This document shows positions 17,237-26,313 of a stretch of DNA of 32,576 nucleotides, piece after piece. The notes under the pieces were generated by a model that saw nothing but the letters and a program-made list of their open reading frames with translations, ran no database searches and was not told where the DNA came from. The stretch is from an uncultured Oleispira sp. (GTDB taxonomy: Bacteria > Pseudomonadota > Gammaproteobacteria > Pseudomonadales > Oceanobacteraceae). Numbering within the stretch: position 1 is the stretch's first letter; every line of letters starts with the position of its first letter. Position numbers and translations under genes: made by a program. Location of the stretch: assembly GCA_913019965.1 (NCBI GenBank), contig CAJVZR010000047.1:1-32576 (forward strand). The letters run 5' to 3'.

Positions 17237-20200
17237 ATGAGACTTTGGAAAAACATGATAGCTATCGGTGCCATCTCGGCACTGACGGCTTGCGGTGGCT
17301 CGTCCTCCAACGATACAAAAAAAGATTCAGATTTAAGCCCAGATTCTTCAGGAACAACCGAATATGGTCGTGTTATTGATGGCTATTTAGAAAATGCCAT
17401 CGTCTGCATCGACAGTAATAAAAACCGACAGTGTGATGCTGAAGAAACTTCTGTTAAAACGGATAACCAAGGCCGCTTCCCGCTTAAAGACTTTAAAGGC
17501 AAAGCTTTATTGGTGCAGGCAAAAGCAGGCATTACTCGAGATCTAGATGATGGCCTCATCATCAACAGCGGTTTTATTATGCAAGCTCCAGCATCTCATA
17601 ATGGTTTAGTAACGCCATTTACCAGCTTGCAAAGCAATTTACTCACAGATCGAAATCCCATACAGGCGCTTGAAAAACTCAGTGACGTATTATCTGTAAA
17701 TGTTGAAGTTTTAACTCAAGATTATATTGCACAGAATAATGCCCAATTGCAGTTGATCGCAAAAGCTATCGTTAACAGTATTCAAAAAACCTCCACGCAA
17801 GCGCTCAGTCAGGACTTTATTACTGACCCTAGCCAACAGCAAGGAATCGTTGAATCGTTAGCCTGGCAGCAATTCACACCAGAAGTTTTGGCACAATTAA
17901 ATAACATAATTGTGGCAACAGCGAATGCTGGTGCGATTAAAACGGCGCACGAACTATCCGATGAACTGATTCAACAAGAAGATGATTTAACTATTTCCGC
18001 CCTAGAGTTTGATATTGCCATCAACGGCGAAATCGGTTTAAGAGATGATGATAACGATGGCATCATCAATGCTGCTGATAATTGCCCTGCCGTCAGCAAC
18101 CCAGACCAGGTAGACTTGGATAATAATAATCGTGGGGATATTTGTGACCCCGACCAAGATAATGATGGCTTAATTGATGGTTTAGATAACTGCCCGTCCG
18201 TTAGTAATGCCGATCAAATAGATTTGGATGATAATAAAATAGGCGATGCCTGTGATAGCGATGCGGATAACGATGGCATTATAGATGGCCTAGATAACTG
18301 CCCAGCACTTGCCAATGCCGATCAAGTAGATCTTGATAAAAACAACATAGGCGATGCCTGTGACTCCGATCAAGATAATGATTCTATTATTGATGGCTTA
18401 GACAACTGTCCAACAACTGCCAACTCAGATCAAGTCGATCTCGATAACAATAACATTGGCGACGCCTGTGATCGTGATGGTGATGAAGATTCTATCATCG
18501 ATGGCTTAGATAACTGTCCGACAGTGCCTAATACCAATCAAGCCGATCTGGATAACGACAAAATAGGTGATGTTTGTGATAACGATCGCGATAACGACAG
18601 CATCAATAATGAACTCGATAACTGCCCTGCTATAAAAAATACCGACCAGAATAACCTGGATAATGATGCGTTTGGCGACGTATGTGATAACGATATTGAT
18701 GGCGATTCGGTATTAAACGAACAAGATAATTGCCCAGCAAATGCCAATGCCGATCAAGCGGATTTAGATAGCAATAATATCGGCGATATCTGTGATACCG
18801 ACCAAGATGGCGATAGCATCATCGATGGTCTGGACAACTGCCCTGCAGTCGCCAATCCAGATCAAACCGACCTTGATAATAATAACGTGGGTGATGCTTG
18901 CGACTCAGATCAAGATGGCGATAGCATTATTGATGGCTTGGATAATTGCCCAACACTGGCTAACCCAGACCAAACGGATCTGGATAAGAATAATACCGGC
19001 GATGCCTGTGACCCAGACCAGGACAAGGACAACATCATCGACGGTTTAGATAATTGCCCGGCCGTTGCTAATCCAGATCAAGCAGATTTAGATAATAACA
19101 ATACTGGCGACGCATGCGATCCTGATCAGGATAACGATAACATCATCGATGGTTTAGATAACTGCCCAGCCATTGCAAACCCGGATCAAACTGACCTAGA
19201 TAATAACAACACAGGGGATGCCTGCGATTCAGATCAAGATAACGATACAATTATCGATGGCTTGGATAACTGCCCTACCACGGCTAACCCAGAACAAACT
19301 GATCTAGATGGCAATAACATAGGTGACGTATGCGACCTAGATCAAGATGAAGATGGCATCATCGATGGCCTAGACAACTGCCCAGCCATTGCCAATGCCG
19401 ATCAAGCGGATCTCGATGGCAATAATAAGGGTGACGTATGCGACGCCGATAAAGATGGTGATGGCATTGTGAATTTAGAAGACAACTGCCCAAGCATTGC
19501 GAATACCGATCAAGCCAACCTAGACGGTGATCTACTAGGGGATGTCTGTGACAGTTCTGATGATCGTCCACAAGCTGCCAACAGCATTATTATCGATGAT
19601 GAAAATGACCGTATCAGCTGGACACCTGCAGATAATAGTAAAGAGTATCAATACCGAATTGGCGAACAAGGCCAATGGTTAGATACGCCACAACAAGCGA
19701 TTCAAGTGAGTGAGAAAGCTCAAGGCAAGATCTACATTCGCATTAAGCCCAATGCTGAAGGCGGTGACGATAGCGTGCCTAACTCATACCGCATGGCAGT
19801 ATCTGATTTGGAACTCTCGCCGACCGCCTTTGTTAAGCTGGACGCCCAATTAAACCGCCTAGCAACAGATGCTAAACACATCAGTGAAGACAATGGCACT
19901 TGGGTTTGTACCCGAGATAACCGAGCAGCTGATTCGGTTTATTGGCTGGCCGACCCACAACTCCACGACTATTACGATTATGAAAATCGCAGCTCTGCTG
20001 ACAGTGCATTAACAACCATTAATCAAAATTATAATACGAACTGCGGCTTTAATAATTGGTCTTACCCAATATTATTAAATATCGCTAGCCTAGTTGAAAA
20101 CTCTGACTGGGGCTTCGATAAATATTTCCCGTATTTAAGAAGCTCTGGCTCTTATGGCTACCACCTTGCCGATCTGAGTCCAACGAATGATTATCAGCAA

Positions 20201-23149
20201 ATATCTTCAGCCGGTGTTGTTGCTGATCTCGCTAGCTATGGTTATTTACAACCCATGCGCCGCTTGCAAAGTGCTGAAGAATTATTGACTCAACTTGAAA
20301 ACCAACTCGCCAACATTGTTGCGCCTTTAGCTCAAGTTCAAACATTAGCAGCCACTGTCAATACGGCCAAGCAAGCGGCAATGGACGCCTTCTTGGCAGC
20401 GACTAGCATAGAACAACTTGAGAACTTAATTAGCTCAAGCTATAGCGCCCAAGATAATGAGCTTGATCAGGCACAAGAAACTGCAGAAGATGCGTTAAGC
20501 AATAATCAAACTAAATTAGCCAATACGCTCATCATTCGTATTTCTGGGTTATTAAATTTATTGGCGAATAATATCGATGGTAATGTTAGCGAAGCGCAAG
20601 TTGCACAAGCTAAGAGCTTGCAAGAAAACGCTGATTATTTAGCATTGAAATCGTCATTAAACAGCATTAAAACCAGCTTGGGGCAGGTAAACTCTAAAAT
20701 AGAATTAACCAAGGTTCGCATTGCCCAATTAAAAATTCAGCAACAGCATACCCTAGCCATCGCGAATGAAGTGTCTGCGATCAATCACGTTAACAGTCAA
20801 ACCAGCGCGAGCAATAATGCAGCCACAATCACTGACTATGCACAGCTAGCAGTTGATCTAGAAACGGCTAAAAGTTTCATTGAAAACAAACTCTCTGATC
20901 TTGGCGATTTAGATAGTACTTCAAGCTACAGAATCATTGGCCAAGCCAATAGCCAGCTGAATAAATCTCAAATAGCTTTAACGGCAATGCAAGCGAATGA
21001 GCATAGCAGCGCAGAAAATCTCGCCAGTGCAATCAGTTTGAATCAAAATAACGTGCAGAAAACAACAGAAATAAAAGGTACCCGCGCCTCGCTGCAACAA
21101 GCATTAACCGATGTCGCAGGTTTGATTACCAGCAGTGAGAGCATCAGTAAAAATGCGCTAGCCGTTTATAATCCAGCTATATCAGTTGAGCAAGATGTCA
21201 ACTCAGATCAGCAAAACTTAGTCACGGTCACGGCACAATTAAAAACCGCTACCGATGCAATCAGCAATGCTGCAGAAGCGAAAGTCAGGTTTGAAAGTGC
21301 TATGCAGCTGTTGTTAACGGAAGGAATTTCTAAGCAAGAAATAGAAAAACTCAATACACAAGTTAACAGCATTCAAGCCTATCTTGATCTGGCCAGCCAG
21401 CCACTGAATGTGCTTGATGCTAGCCTGCAAGTTTATCTAGACCAGCTGAAATTATTGCAACAAAATTCAGTGAACCAAGCGCTAGCCAGCCACCAGCAAG
21501 CCTTAGCAAGTTATGATGCAGCTTGGGCTACGGCGGGGTTCACAATTAGCTGGGCAGAAGCACAGTTTAATAATAAACCTTACGCAAAACTGGATCATAA
21601 AGGCCGTTTAATTTATACCGCAGCAACACAGTCTCAAGGTTGGACTTGTATTCAACAAGGAGATTCACTGTCTGCTGAAAATAAAATGTGGGCTCTATTG
21701 GAATCCGCTTCAGATAATCAGGTCAATGGCATAAATTACATTGAAGCTTTAGCAAGCGTTACTCAAGCGAATAATAATCAACTATGTGGAAAAGACGATT
21801 GGAGCCTGCCGTCGCTTTCACAACTACAGAGTCTTGCTACGGAAGAGCTTAATAGTTTCGATAAGATTGATGATGCCGTATTTATCAATCACAACGACGA
21901 CGGCAACTTCTCAGGCGATCAACTCATCAATCGCTTTGGTTATTGGAGTAAAGATATCGACTCAAGTAATGCTAATCAGATTCAAGTTTATAGCTTTGCT
22001 GAATACATCAGTCATCCAGGACAAGCTGCTATCAGTACTAGCGTGATTAATGACGATACCCTAGCTGACGGCTATACCATAGCCGCACGCTTGTATCGCG
22101 AAGATCGGATATCACCCGCGCCCGCTGTGACTAAAATCGATGAAGATGGACGAAGAGCGCTTACAGATGATAGCAATAGTGCTTGTATTCGTATTGGCGA
22201 CCAAGTCTGGACTCAGCATAAGCTAGTGATTGATCAGGACCAAGAGGTTAGAGGTTCAGATCTAGAAGCACTTATTACTCGTTTAAATAGCCATAACAGT
22301 GACACAGGCATGTGCGGCGTCACTGATTGGTCACTACCAACCAGTGCTCAATTAACGCGTATGGCCATTGATAAACACCTACCTTTTATTCATAAAGATT
22401 CGGGGAATAGCTATGGCGATTATTGGCTTAGCGAGACCGAAGCGGCTTACCGCTTTGTATTTGATATCCGCACTTTAGAAAAGAGCAGCTATGCCAGATC
22501 CTCATCTTATGAATATTCATTCCGCGCGGTGGGTACAATATCTGGTGCAATACCAGATGCTTTACCCGTTCCCGTAGCGCCAATGAATGGCGTTGTTGAT
22601 GATATTAATGATACCTTCAGCTGGGATTATGTCGTGGGCTTCACCTCAGCCACTGATTATGAATTTAGCCTAGACTCAGGGGCAAGCTGGAACCCAGTAG
22701 TCTCCCTTCCATTAGATGTAGGTGATTATCTTTTCGAAGTTGGAAGCATACGGGTTCGAGTTAAAGCCGTTGATGGCAACAACAATACAGGCCTCTCATT
22801 AATATCAACAGAAGCCTATACCGGAGCAATCGGTTGTTTTGGTGTGAATGCTACTGAAATAGATGGTATTTGTTATCGGTATTATGCTGAAGAAAAAAAC
22901 TGGAGTTCTGCAAAAGCCTTTTGTGAAACGGATAGCGCCAGTCTTGTATCCAAAGACTATGCTAATTTTAATAATCTAGGGAATAACCTTGCACTTGAAA
23001 GCAGTAATAGATACTGGTTATTAGAAGAAGATCATCGATATTCAGGTTATGCCTATTACTTATACAACTCCTCAAATAACTGGCAAGCTATTAACCACAG
23101 TGGAACCATAGGTAAATCAAGATCTTACTCATTTATCTGCGCCAAATAA
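17237..23149 (+). CDS. Giant surface lipoprotein: 14 TSP3 repeats, three Lcl/DUF1566 modules, helical stalk, C-type-lectin-like tip
   Basis: 1970 residues, probably an outer-surface adhesin. In order: signal and lipobox (SALTACGG, Cys19); acidic loop CIDSNKNRQCDAEE (near 56-69) and NQGRFPL; helical domain with TPFTSL and QDYIAQN (to about 260). Then 14 thrombospondin type 3 repeats of exactly 36 residues (about 271-772), each with DNCP, DQ-x-D-L-D and GD-x-CD, the known calcium-binding pattern. A first, degenerate Lcl/DUF1566 module covers about 886-1010, and an Ala/Gln/Ser-rich helical stalk 1012-1431. Two further Lcl/DUF1566 modules (1468-1620 with CGKDDWSLPS; 1638-1770 with CGVTDWSLPT) lead to an Fn3-like stretch (1775-1860). 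The tip is a C-type-lectin-like domain (1866-1970: GICYRYYAEEKNWSSAKAFC ... YSFICAK). AGGAA precedes the ATG, and a terminator follows. Confidence 0.85.
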   Translation: MRLWKNMIAIGAISALTACGGSSSNDTKKDSDLSPDSSGTTEYGRVIDGYLENAIVCIDSNKNRQCDAEETSVKTDNQGRFPLKDFKGKALLVQAKAGITRDLDDGLIINSGFIMQAPASHNGLVTPFTSLQSNLLTDRNPIQALEKLSDVLSVNVEVLTQDYIAQNNAQLQLIAKAIVNSIQKTSTQALSQDFITDPSQQQGIVESLAWQQFTPEVLAQLNNIIVATANAGAIKTAHELSDELIQQEDDLTISALEFDIAINGEIGLRDDDNDGIINAADNCPAVSNPDQVDLDNNNRGDICDPDQDNDGLIDGLDNCPSVSNADQIDLDDNKIGDACDSDADNDGIIDGLDNCPALANADQVDLDKNNIGDACDSDQDNDSIIDGLDNCPTTANSDQVDLDNNNIGDACDRDGDEDSIIDGLDNCPTVPNTNQADLDNDKIGDVCDNDRDNDSINNELDNCPAIKNTDQNNLDNDAFGDVCDNDIDGDSVLNEQDNCPANANADQADLDSNNIGDICDTDQDGDSIIDGLDNCPAVANPDQTDLDNNNVGDACDSDQDGDSIIDGLDNCPTLANPDQTDLDKNNTGDACDPDQDKDNIIDGLDNCPAVANPDQADLDNNNTGDACDPDQDNDNIIDGLDNCPAIANPDQTDLDNNNTGDACDSDQDNDTIIDGLDNCPTTANPEQTDLDGNNIGDVCDLDQDEDGIIDGLDNCPAIANADQADLDGNNKGDVCDADKDGDGIVNLEDNCPSIANTDQANLDGDLLGDVCDSSDDRPQAANSIIIDDENDRISWTPADNSKEYQYRIGEQGQWLDTPQQAIQVSEKAQGKIYIRIKPNAEGGDDSVPNSYRMAVSDLELSPTAFVKLDAQLNRLATDAKHISEDNGTWVCTRDNRAADSVYWLADPQLHDYYDYENRSSADSALTTINQNYNTNCGFNNWSYPILLNIASLVENSDWGFDKYFPYLRSSGSYGYHLADLSPTNDYQQISSAGVVADLASYGYLQPMRRLQSAEELLTQLENQLANIVAPLAQVQTLAATVNTAKQAAMDAFLAATSIEQLENLISSSYSAQDNELDQAQETAEDALSNNQTKLANTLIIRISGLLNLLANNIDGNVSEAQVAQAKSLQENADYLALKSSLNSIKTSLGQVNSKIELTKVRIAQLKIQQQHTLAIANEVSAINHVNSQTSASNNAATITDYAQLAVDLETAKSFIENKLSDLGDLDSTSSYRIIGQANSQLNKSQIALTAMQANEHSSAENLASAISLNQNNVQKTTEIKGTRASLQQALTDVAGLITSSESISKNALAVYNPAISVEQDVNSDQQNLVTVTAQLKTATDAISNAAEAKVRFESAMQLLLTEGISKQEIEKLNTQVNSIQAYLDLASQPLNVLDASLQVYLDQLKLLQQNSVNQALASHQQALASYDAAWATAGFTISWAEAQFNNKPYAKLDHKGRLIYTAATQSQGWTCIQQGDSLSAENKMWALLESASDNQVNGINYIEALASVTQANNNQLCGKDDWSLPSLSQLQSLATEELNSFDKIDDAVFINHNDDGNFSGDQLINRFGYWSKDIDSSNANQIQVYSFAEYISHPGQAAISTSVINDDTLADGYTIAARLYREDRISPAPAVTKIDEDGRRALTDDSNSACIRIGDQVWTQHKLVIDQDQEVRGSDLEALITRLNSHNSDTGMCGVTDWSLPTSAQLTRMAIDKHLPFIHKDSGNSYGDYWLSETEAAYRFVFDIRTLEKSSYARSSSYEYSFRAVGTISGAIPDALPVPVAPMNGVVDDINDTFSWDYVVGFTSATDYEFSLDSGASWNPVVSLPLDVGDYLFEVGSIRVRVKAVDGNNNTGLSLISTEAYTGAIGCFGVNATEIDGICYRYYAEEKNWSSAKAFCETDSASLVSKDYANFNNLGNNLALESSNRYWLLEEDHRYSGYAYYLYNSSNNWQAINHSGTIGKSRSYSFICAK
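18077..19552 (+). repeat. Thrombospondin type 3 repeat array, 14 units of 108 bp
   Basis: DNCP recurs every 36 codons from residue 281 to 749 without any length change. Protein units are very similar, but the DNA is not. Units 10 (19049-19156) and 11 (19157-19264) differ in 20 of 36 codons, 16 of them silent. The array is therefore old or under strong protein-level selection rather than freshly duplicated. Confidence 0.93.
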
Positions 23150-23156
23150 AACGCCT

Positions 23157-23185
23157 ACGCCATTAGCTCCTGCTAATGGCGTTTT
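23157..23185 (+). terminator. Rho-independent terminator after the giant lipoprotein gene
   Basis: An 11-bp perfect stem ACGCCATTAGC/GCTAATGGCGT (23157-23167 and 23172-23182) with loop TCCT runs into TTTT. It ends 8 bases after the stop at its start and lies 15 bases before the next ATG, so the following gene needs read-through or a promoter within this hairpin region. Confidence 0.85.
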
Positions 23186-23199
23186 CCCATAATTAAAAA

Positions 23200-25605
23200 A
23201 TGATCACCATGCAAAACAGATTAATTAAATATTCGTCGCTTCTTTTATCGTTAAGTTTTTTAGCAGCCTGTAACGAATCCAGCAATAATAGTAATGGCTC
23301 AGCTGGCGGAAACCCGAGCGTTGATAAATCGCCTATCTTTACAGCCGATAATAGTGGTCGAATAATAGGTGCCACAAGTAATTCAACGTTAAACACGAAT
23401 TACCTAGAAAAAGCATTTATCTGTAAGGATATAAACAGTAATAAGATGTGTGAACTTGATGAAAGTACTGAGCAAAGTAATAATCAGGGGCAGTATTCCA
23501 TAAATGAGTTTTTTAATTCAAATTTATTAGCACAAGTCATTCAAGGCTATAGCCGCGAGCAAGGTAGTAATACTAGCAGCAGCGCGAATAGCTACCTTAT
23601 GTTCGGCTTAAGCACCAATCCTAAACTCATTACCCCATTCACATCACTGCTCTATATTTGGCAAGAACAAGGCCTCACTCTAGTACAAGGCCAACAAATT
23701 TTATGGCAAGCCCTTGAGTTAACGGCAAAACAAACAGCACAAGATTATATTGCTCTTGAAGATAACAAAGCTCAGCAAGCAGCCAATATTATCTTACTTA
23801 CCCTACAAGAAATCATTCATCAAGCCAGTGAACGAGTAGACTATTCAAGCGCAAAACAAGCCGATATTCAGCTGCTCAGTTGGCAAAAATTTAGCCAAAA
23901 TCAACTCAATCAATTAGGCAGCCTGGTTAATCTCCCTGAGCATAGCGATAGCTCAGCGAAAACCATTAGCCAGGCTTGGTTAGCCAGTTCTATTAATTGG
24001 TATTTAACCGACGAAGAGCTTGGTCTTAGTCCAAAAAATCCAGATCCAGATCCAGATCCAGATCCAGATCCAGATCCAACAAATCCAAATCCGACTGAGC
24101 CGGATGAACATGGCTTTACGAAAATTAATGCCCGTGGTGAAGTTCTTGATATAAATAATTTAAATTATCACTGCATTCAGCAACAGATAAATTCAGAGCA
24201 AGTTAACTGGTCTTTATTAATCCCAAAAGACATGAAATTTTCTGATCTCGGAGTCATACCGGAAGGTATGCAGGCAGAGAATTTATTTTGGGACTTCGCA
24301 TGGGATGCCAGTATCAGTTCAAATTTCCATCGCCCTAATGGATTAATTCGTCAATATTCTAAAGATGATAACGTTGAGCACTTTATCACTTTATTAAATC
24401 AAATAAACTATTGCGGGTATTCTGATTGGACTGTTCCCAGCATTGACGAATTGAAACTATTAAATACTCAGCCTCTCGCTTCTACACCAGCCTCGACACC
24501 CGAAGTAAAAAGTATAGATCAGCAAATTTTCAAACATCATCAGTCGCACCTAGCCGAAATTCAACAGCGCGATCAAGCCAATGGCGGCGACGTAGATCCT
24601 AATTACTATCCTTATTTATTAGAGCCCTACTTCTGGACTCGCGATAGAGCGGTTGATTCGAACAGCATCAAAAAAACGGGCATGAATGATTTTGTTAAAT
24701 ACCAACACCCCAGTGTCGATATAACGGTGACAGAAAATCAAGCAGGAGGAAAACTCTTCAATCAACAAGGCAGTATTACCGGTGGTCAATATCATGCTTT
24801 GCGAGCAGTACGCTACTCAAGATATCAACGCCTTGATCAAGCAGGCAATCCTGTCGAAGTGTCAGCGAATAGTTGGGCTTGCGTTAAAGATAAAGGGCCA
24901 CTCAACCAACGCTATAGCAAGCCTAGGATTTGGACGGTATTAACTCAAGATGGGAACTATCAAGATATTAACCTCGATAAAAGCGCAGCTGACACCGGCG
25001 TTAGTCTTGCGAATAATACAAATCGTTGTGGTCACAATGACTGGCGCCTGCCTCATAAGGAAGAAATCATCGCCCTAAAACCTATGAACAGCTCGGTTTA
25101 TTTTCCAAATGTCGCCTCCTTGAGTGCCAATAAGGATTACTTCTGGCTAAACAAGGTGACAGGGGCAGATGACAGAATCAGCTTATGGAGCCACAGTGAT
25201 TATCTATCCAGCTCACAATACCTGCGCGATGCTCGATCCAATGTCATGCTAATAAGAGAGGAAAGCACTTCCTCTCCTGATCCGACTCCTGATGAAAAAG
25301 ACTGCAACTCTGACAGCTTCCAAATTGCTGGTCACTGTTATCAAAAATTTGATACGGCAAAAACTTGGTCCGATGCTAAAGCCTACTGCCAAGCGAACAA
25401 CAGTGAGTTGATTGAAGAAACACAAGCCTTGAGTCTTATTGATGAACTCGTTCAAAAGCTCAGTTTAACTCTAGGAAATACACACTATTGGTTAGCTGAC
25501 GCTGAAATTCAGTATGGCCGAGCACGAGCGCTAACCTACTACGGGGGCTGGCGAGCTTATAATCAGCAGCTCAATACCTCACACCCATTTATTTGCCGTC
25601 ATTAA
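23200..25605 (+). CDS. Surface lipoprotein with two Lcl/DUF1566 modules and C-type-lectin-like domain
   Basis: An 801-residue paralogue of the giant lipoprotein without the calcium repeats or stalk. The lipobox is LSFLAAC. The start may be ATG 23209 (MQNRLIKYSS) rather than 23200; neither has a good Shine-Dalgarno. The N-terminal loop CKDINSNKMCELDE and NNQGQYSI, then ITPFTSL and QDYIALED, match the giant protein. A linker of six Pro-Asp repeats lies at 281-293. Lcl/DUF1566 module one covers about 322-535 (CGYSDWTVPS) and module two 553-677 (CGHNDWRLPH). The C-terminal domain (702-801: GHCYQKFDTAKTWSDAKAYC, YWLADAE, HPFICRH) has the C-type-lectin cysteine/tryptophan spacing. Probably binds a surface glycan or protein; this is inference. 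It ends 76 bases before flp. Confidence 0.83.
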   Translation: MITMQNRLIKYSSLLLSLSFLAACNESSNNSNGSAGGNPSVDKSPIFTADNSGRIIGATSNSTLNTNYLEKAFICKDINSNKMCELDESTEQSNNQGQYSINEFFNSNLLAQVIQGYSREQGSNTSSSANSYLMFGLSTNPKLITPFTSLLYIWQEQGLTLVQGQQILWQALELTAKQTAQDYIALEDNKAQQAANIILLTLQEIIHQASERVDYSSAKQADIQLLSWQKFSQNQLNQLGSLVNLPEHSDSSAKTISQAWLASSINWYLTDEELGLSPKNPDPDPDPDPDPDPTNPNPTEPDEHGFTKINARGEVLDINNLNYHCIQQQINSEQVNWSLLIPKDMKFSDLGVIPEGMQAENLFWDFAWDASISSNFHRPNGLIRQYSKDDNVEHFITLLNQINYCGYSDWTVPSIDELKLLNTQPLASTPASTPEVKSIDQQIFKHHQSHLAEIQQRDQANGGDVDPNYYPYLLEPYFWTRDRAVDSNSIKKTGMNDFVKYQHPSVDITVTENQAGGKLFNQQGSITGGQYHALRAVRYSRYQRLDQAGNPVEVSANSWACVKDKGPLNQRYSKPRIWTVLTQDGNYQDINLDKSAADTGVSLANNTNRCGHNDWRLPHKEEIIALKPMNSSVYFPNVASLSANKDYFWLNKVTGADDRISLWSHSDYLSSSQYLRDARSNVMLIREESTSSPDPTPDEKDCNSDSFQIAGHCYQKFDTAKTWSDAKAYCQANNSELIEETQALSLIDELVQKLSLTLGNTHYWLADAEIQYGRARALTYYGGWRAYNQQLNTSHPFICRH
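24040..24078 (+). repeat. Hexanucleotide CCAGAT repeat coding a Pro-Asp linker
   Basis: Six perfect copies of CCAGAT plus CCA encode (Pro-Asp)6-Pro between the helical N-terminal domain and the first Lcl module. It is a second in-frame 6-bp microsatellite in this lipoprotein cluster, able to lengthen or shorten a rigid acidic linker without frameshift. Confidence 0.93.
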
Positions 25606-25651
25606 TATGTAATTAGTTGATAATCTTAATGCGAATCAATCACATTCAATA

Positions 25652-25657
25652 TATAAT
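25652..25657 (+). promoter_or_regulatory. Putative -10 box of the flp-tad operon
   Basis: A perfect TATAAT lies 24 bases before the flp ATG in the 76-base gap after the lectin lipoprotein. No convincing -35 was found at 16-18 bases, so activator dependence is possible. GAGG precedes the ATG. Confidence 0.45.
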
Positions 25658-25681
25658 GTCGCCAATTATTGAGGATACAGT

Positions 25682-25873
25682 ATGAAATTTTTACAAACAT
25701 TAACTCGCTTTGCCCAAGATAAACGCGCCGTAACCGCCATCGAGTACGGGGTATTAGCGGCCTCCATCGCACTGGGTATTGGAGCAATTTTTGGTGGTGA
25801 TAGTCCCTTTATGGAAGCCCTACAAGGCACCTTCACCAGTATTACAGAACAGCTACAAGGCACAACAGAATAG
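25682..25873 (+). CDS. flp: Flp/Fap-type pilin (Tad pilus major subunit)
   Basis: Small type IVb prepilin of 63 residues that polymerises into the adhesive Tad/Flp pilus. A short basic leader (MKFLQTLTRFAQDKRA) is followed by the Flp signature VTAIEYG and a hydrophobic helix (VLAASIALGIGAIF), then a short polar tail. Prepilin peptidase normally cuts after glycine before this motif. Here that position is Ala (KRA/VTAIEYG), which also occurs in other proteobacterial Flp sequences as I recall. Glu at +5 is present. It is the first gene of the tad operon, with GAGG in front of the ATG and a long hairpin just after it. Confidence 0.95.
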   Translation: MKFLQTLTRFAQDKRAVTAIEYGVLAASIALGIGAIFGGDSPFMEALQGTFTSITEQLQGTTE

Positions 25874-25893
25874 AAAGTCTATTATCGAGTAGT

Positions 25894-26313
25894 TTGATAA
25901 TCATAGCGATTAGCCTATTGCTGATCGCTATGATTCAAGACATTCAATATCGCAACGTTTGCCACCCACTCACCCTCTCCATGCTCGTTTTAACGCTACT
26001 CCATTCCTCGGTGAATGTTGAGTTTAACAACCAGCTTATTATGGGATTACTCGTGATAACTATGACGAGCTTTTCATTATGGTATTGGGGAGTCTGGGGA
26101 GGCAGTGATAGCAAATGGTTAATATTGAGTCTGCCATGGCTACCGCAAATTGCATGGGCAGATTGGTGTTTATTATTTTCAACAATTGCCATGATATCTG
26201 TAATTTTAACTCGATTTAAAACCACCGATTCTCTTGCATTATTAGTTCCTATGAACAGCGCAACTATCATTCTGATCGTATTTTACCAATTGCCAAGCTG
26301 GAGCCACTTATGA
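25894..26313 (+). CDS. tadV: Prepilin peptidase TadV/CpaA
   Basis: Inner-membrane aspartic protease (A24 type) that matures the Flp prepilin. The 139-residue product has several hydrophobic segments. Its two catalytic aspartates are visible: D16 in IQDIQYR and D72 in GGSDSKW, corresponding to the family's GxGD motif (here GGSD). The frame starts at TTG 25894; no ATG or GTG is in frame nearby upstream, and GAG lies in front. The short N-terminus means the first aspartate sits close to the start, as in TadV. Its last bases overlap the ATG of rcpC (ATGA). Confidence 0.88.
   Translation: MIIIAISLLLIAMIQDIQYRNVCHPLTLSMLVLTLLHSSVNVEFNNQLIMGLLVITMTSFSLWYWGVWGGSDSKWLILSLPWLPQIAWADWCLLFSTIAMISVILTRFKTTDSLALLVPMNSATIILIVFYQLPSWSHL
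25899..25935 (+). promoter_or_regulatory. Strong stem-loop at the flp-tadV junction
   Basis: AATCATAGCGAT (25899-25910) pairs perfectly with ATCGCTATGATT (25924-25935) around a 13-base loop, starting two bases after the tadV start codon. There is no T-run after it. It could protect the pilin message 3' end, slow tadV translation, or mark an RNase cleavage site, setting a high pilin to machinery ratio. Confidence 0.65.

Noticed and set aside
18077..19552. Regularly spaced repeats that could suggest a CRISPR array
   Set aside because: The 108-bp period is in frame, codes TSP3 repeats throughout, has no conserved DNA repeat/spacer split and no cas genes nearby.
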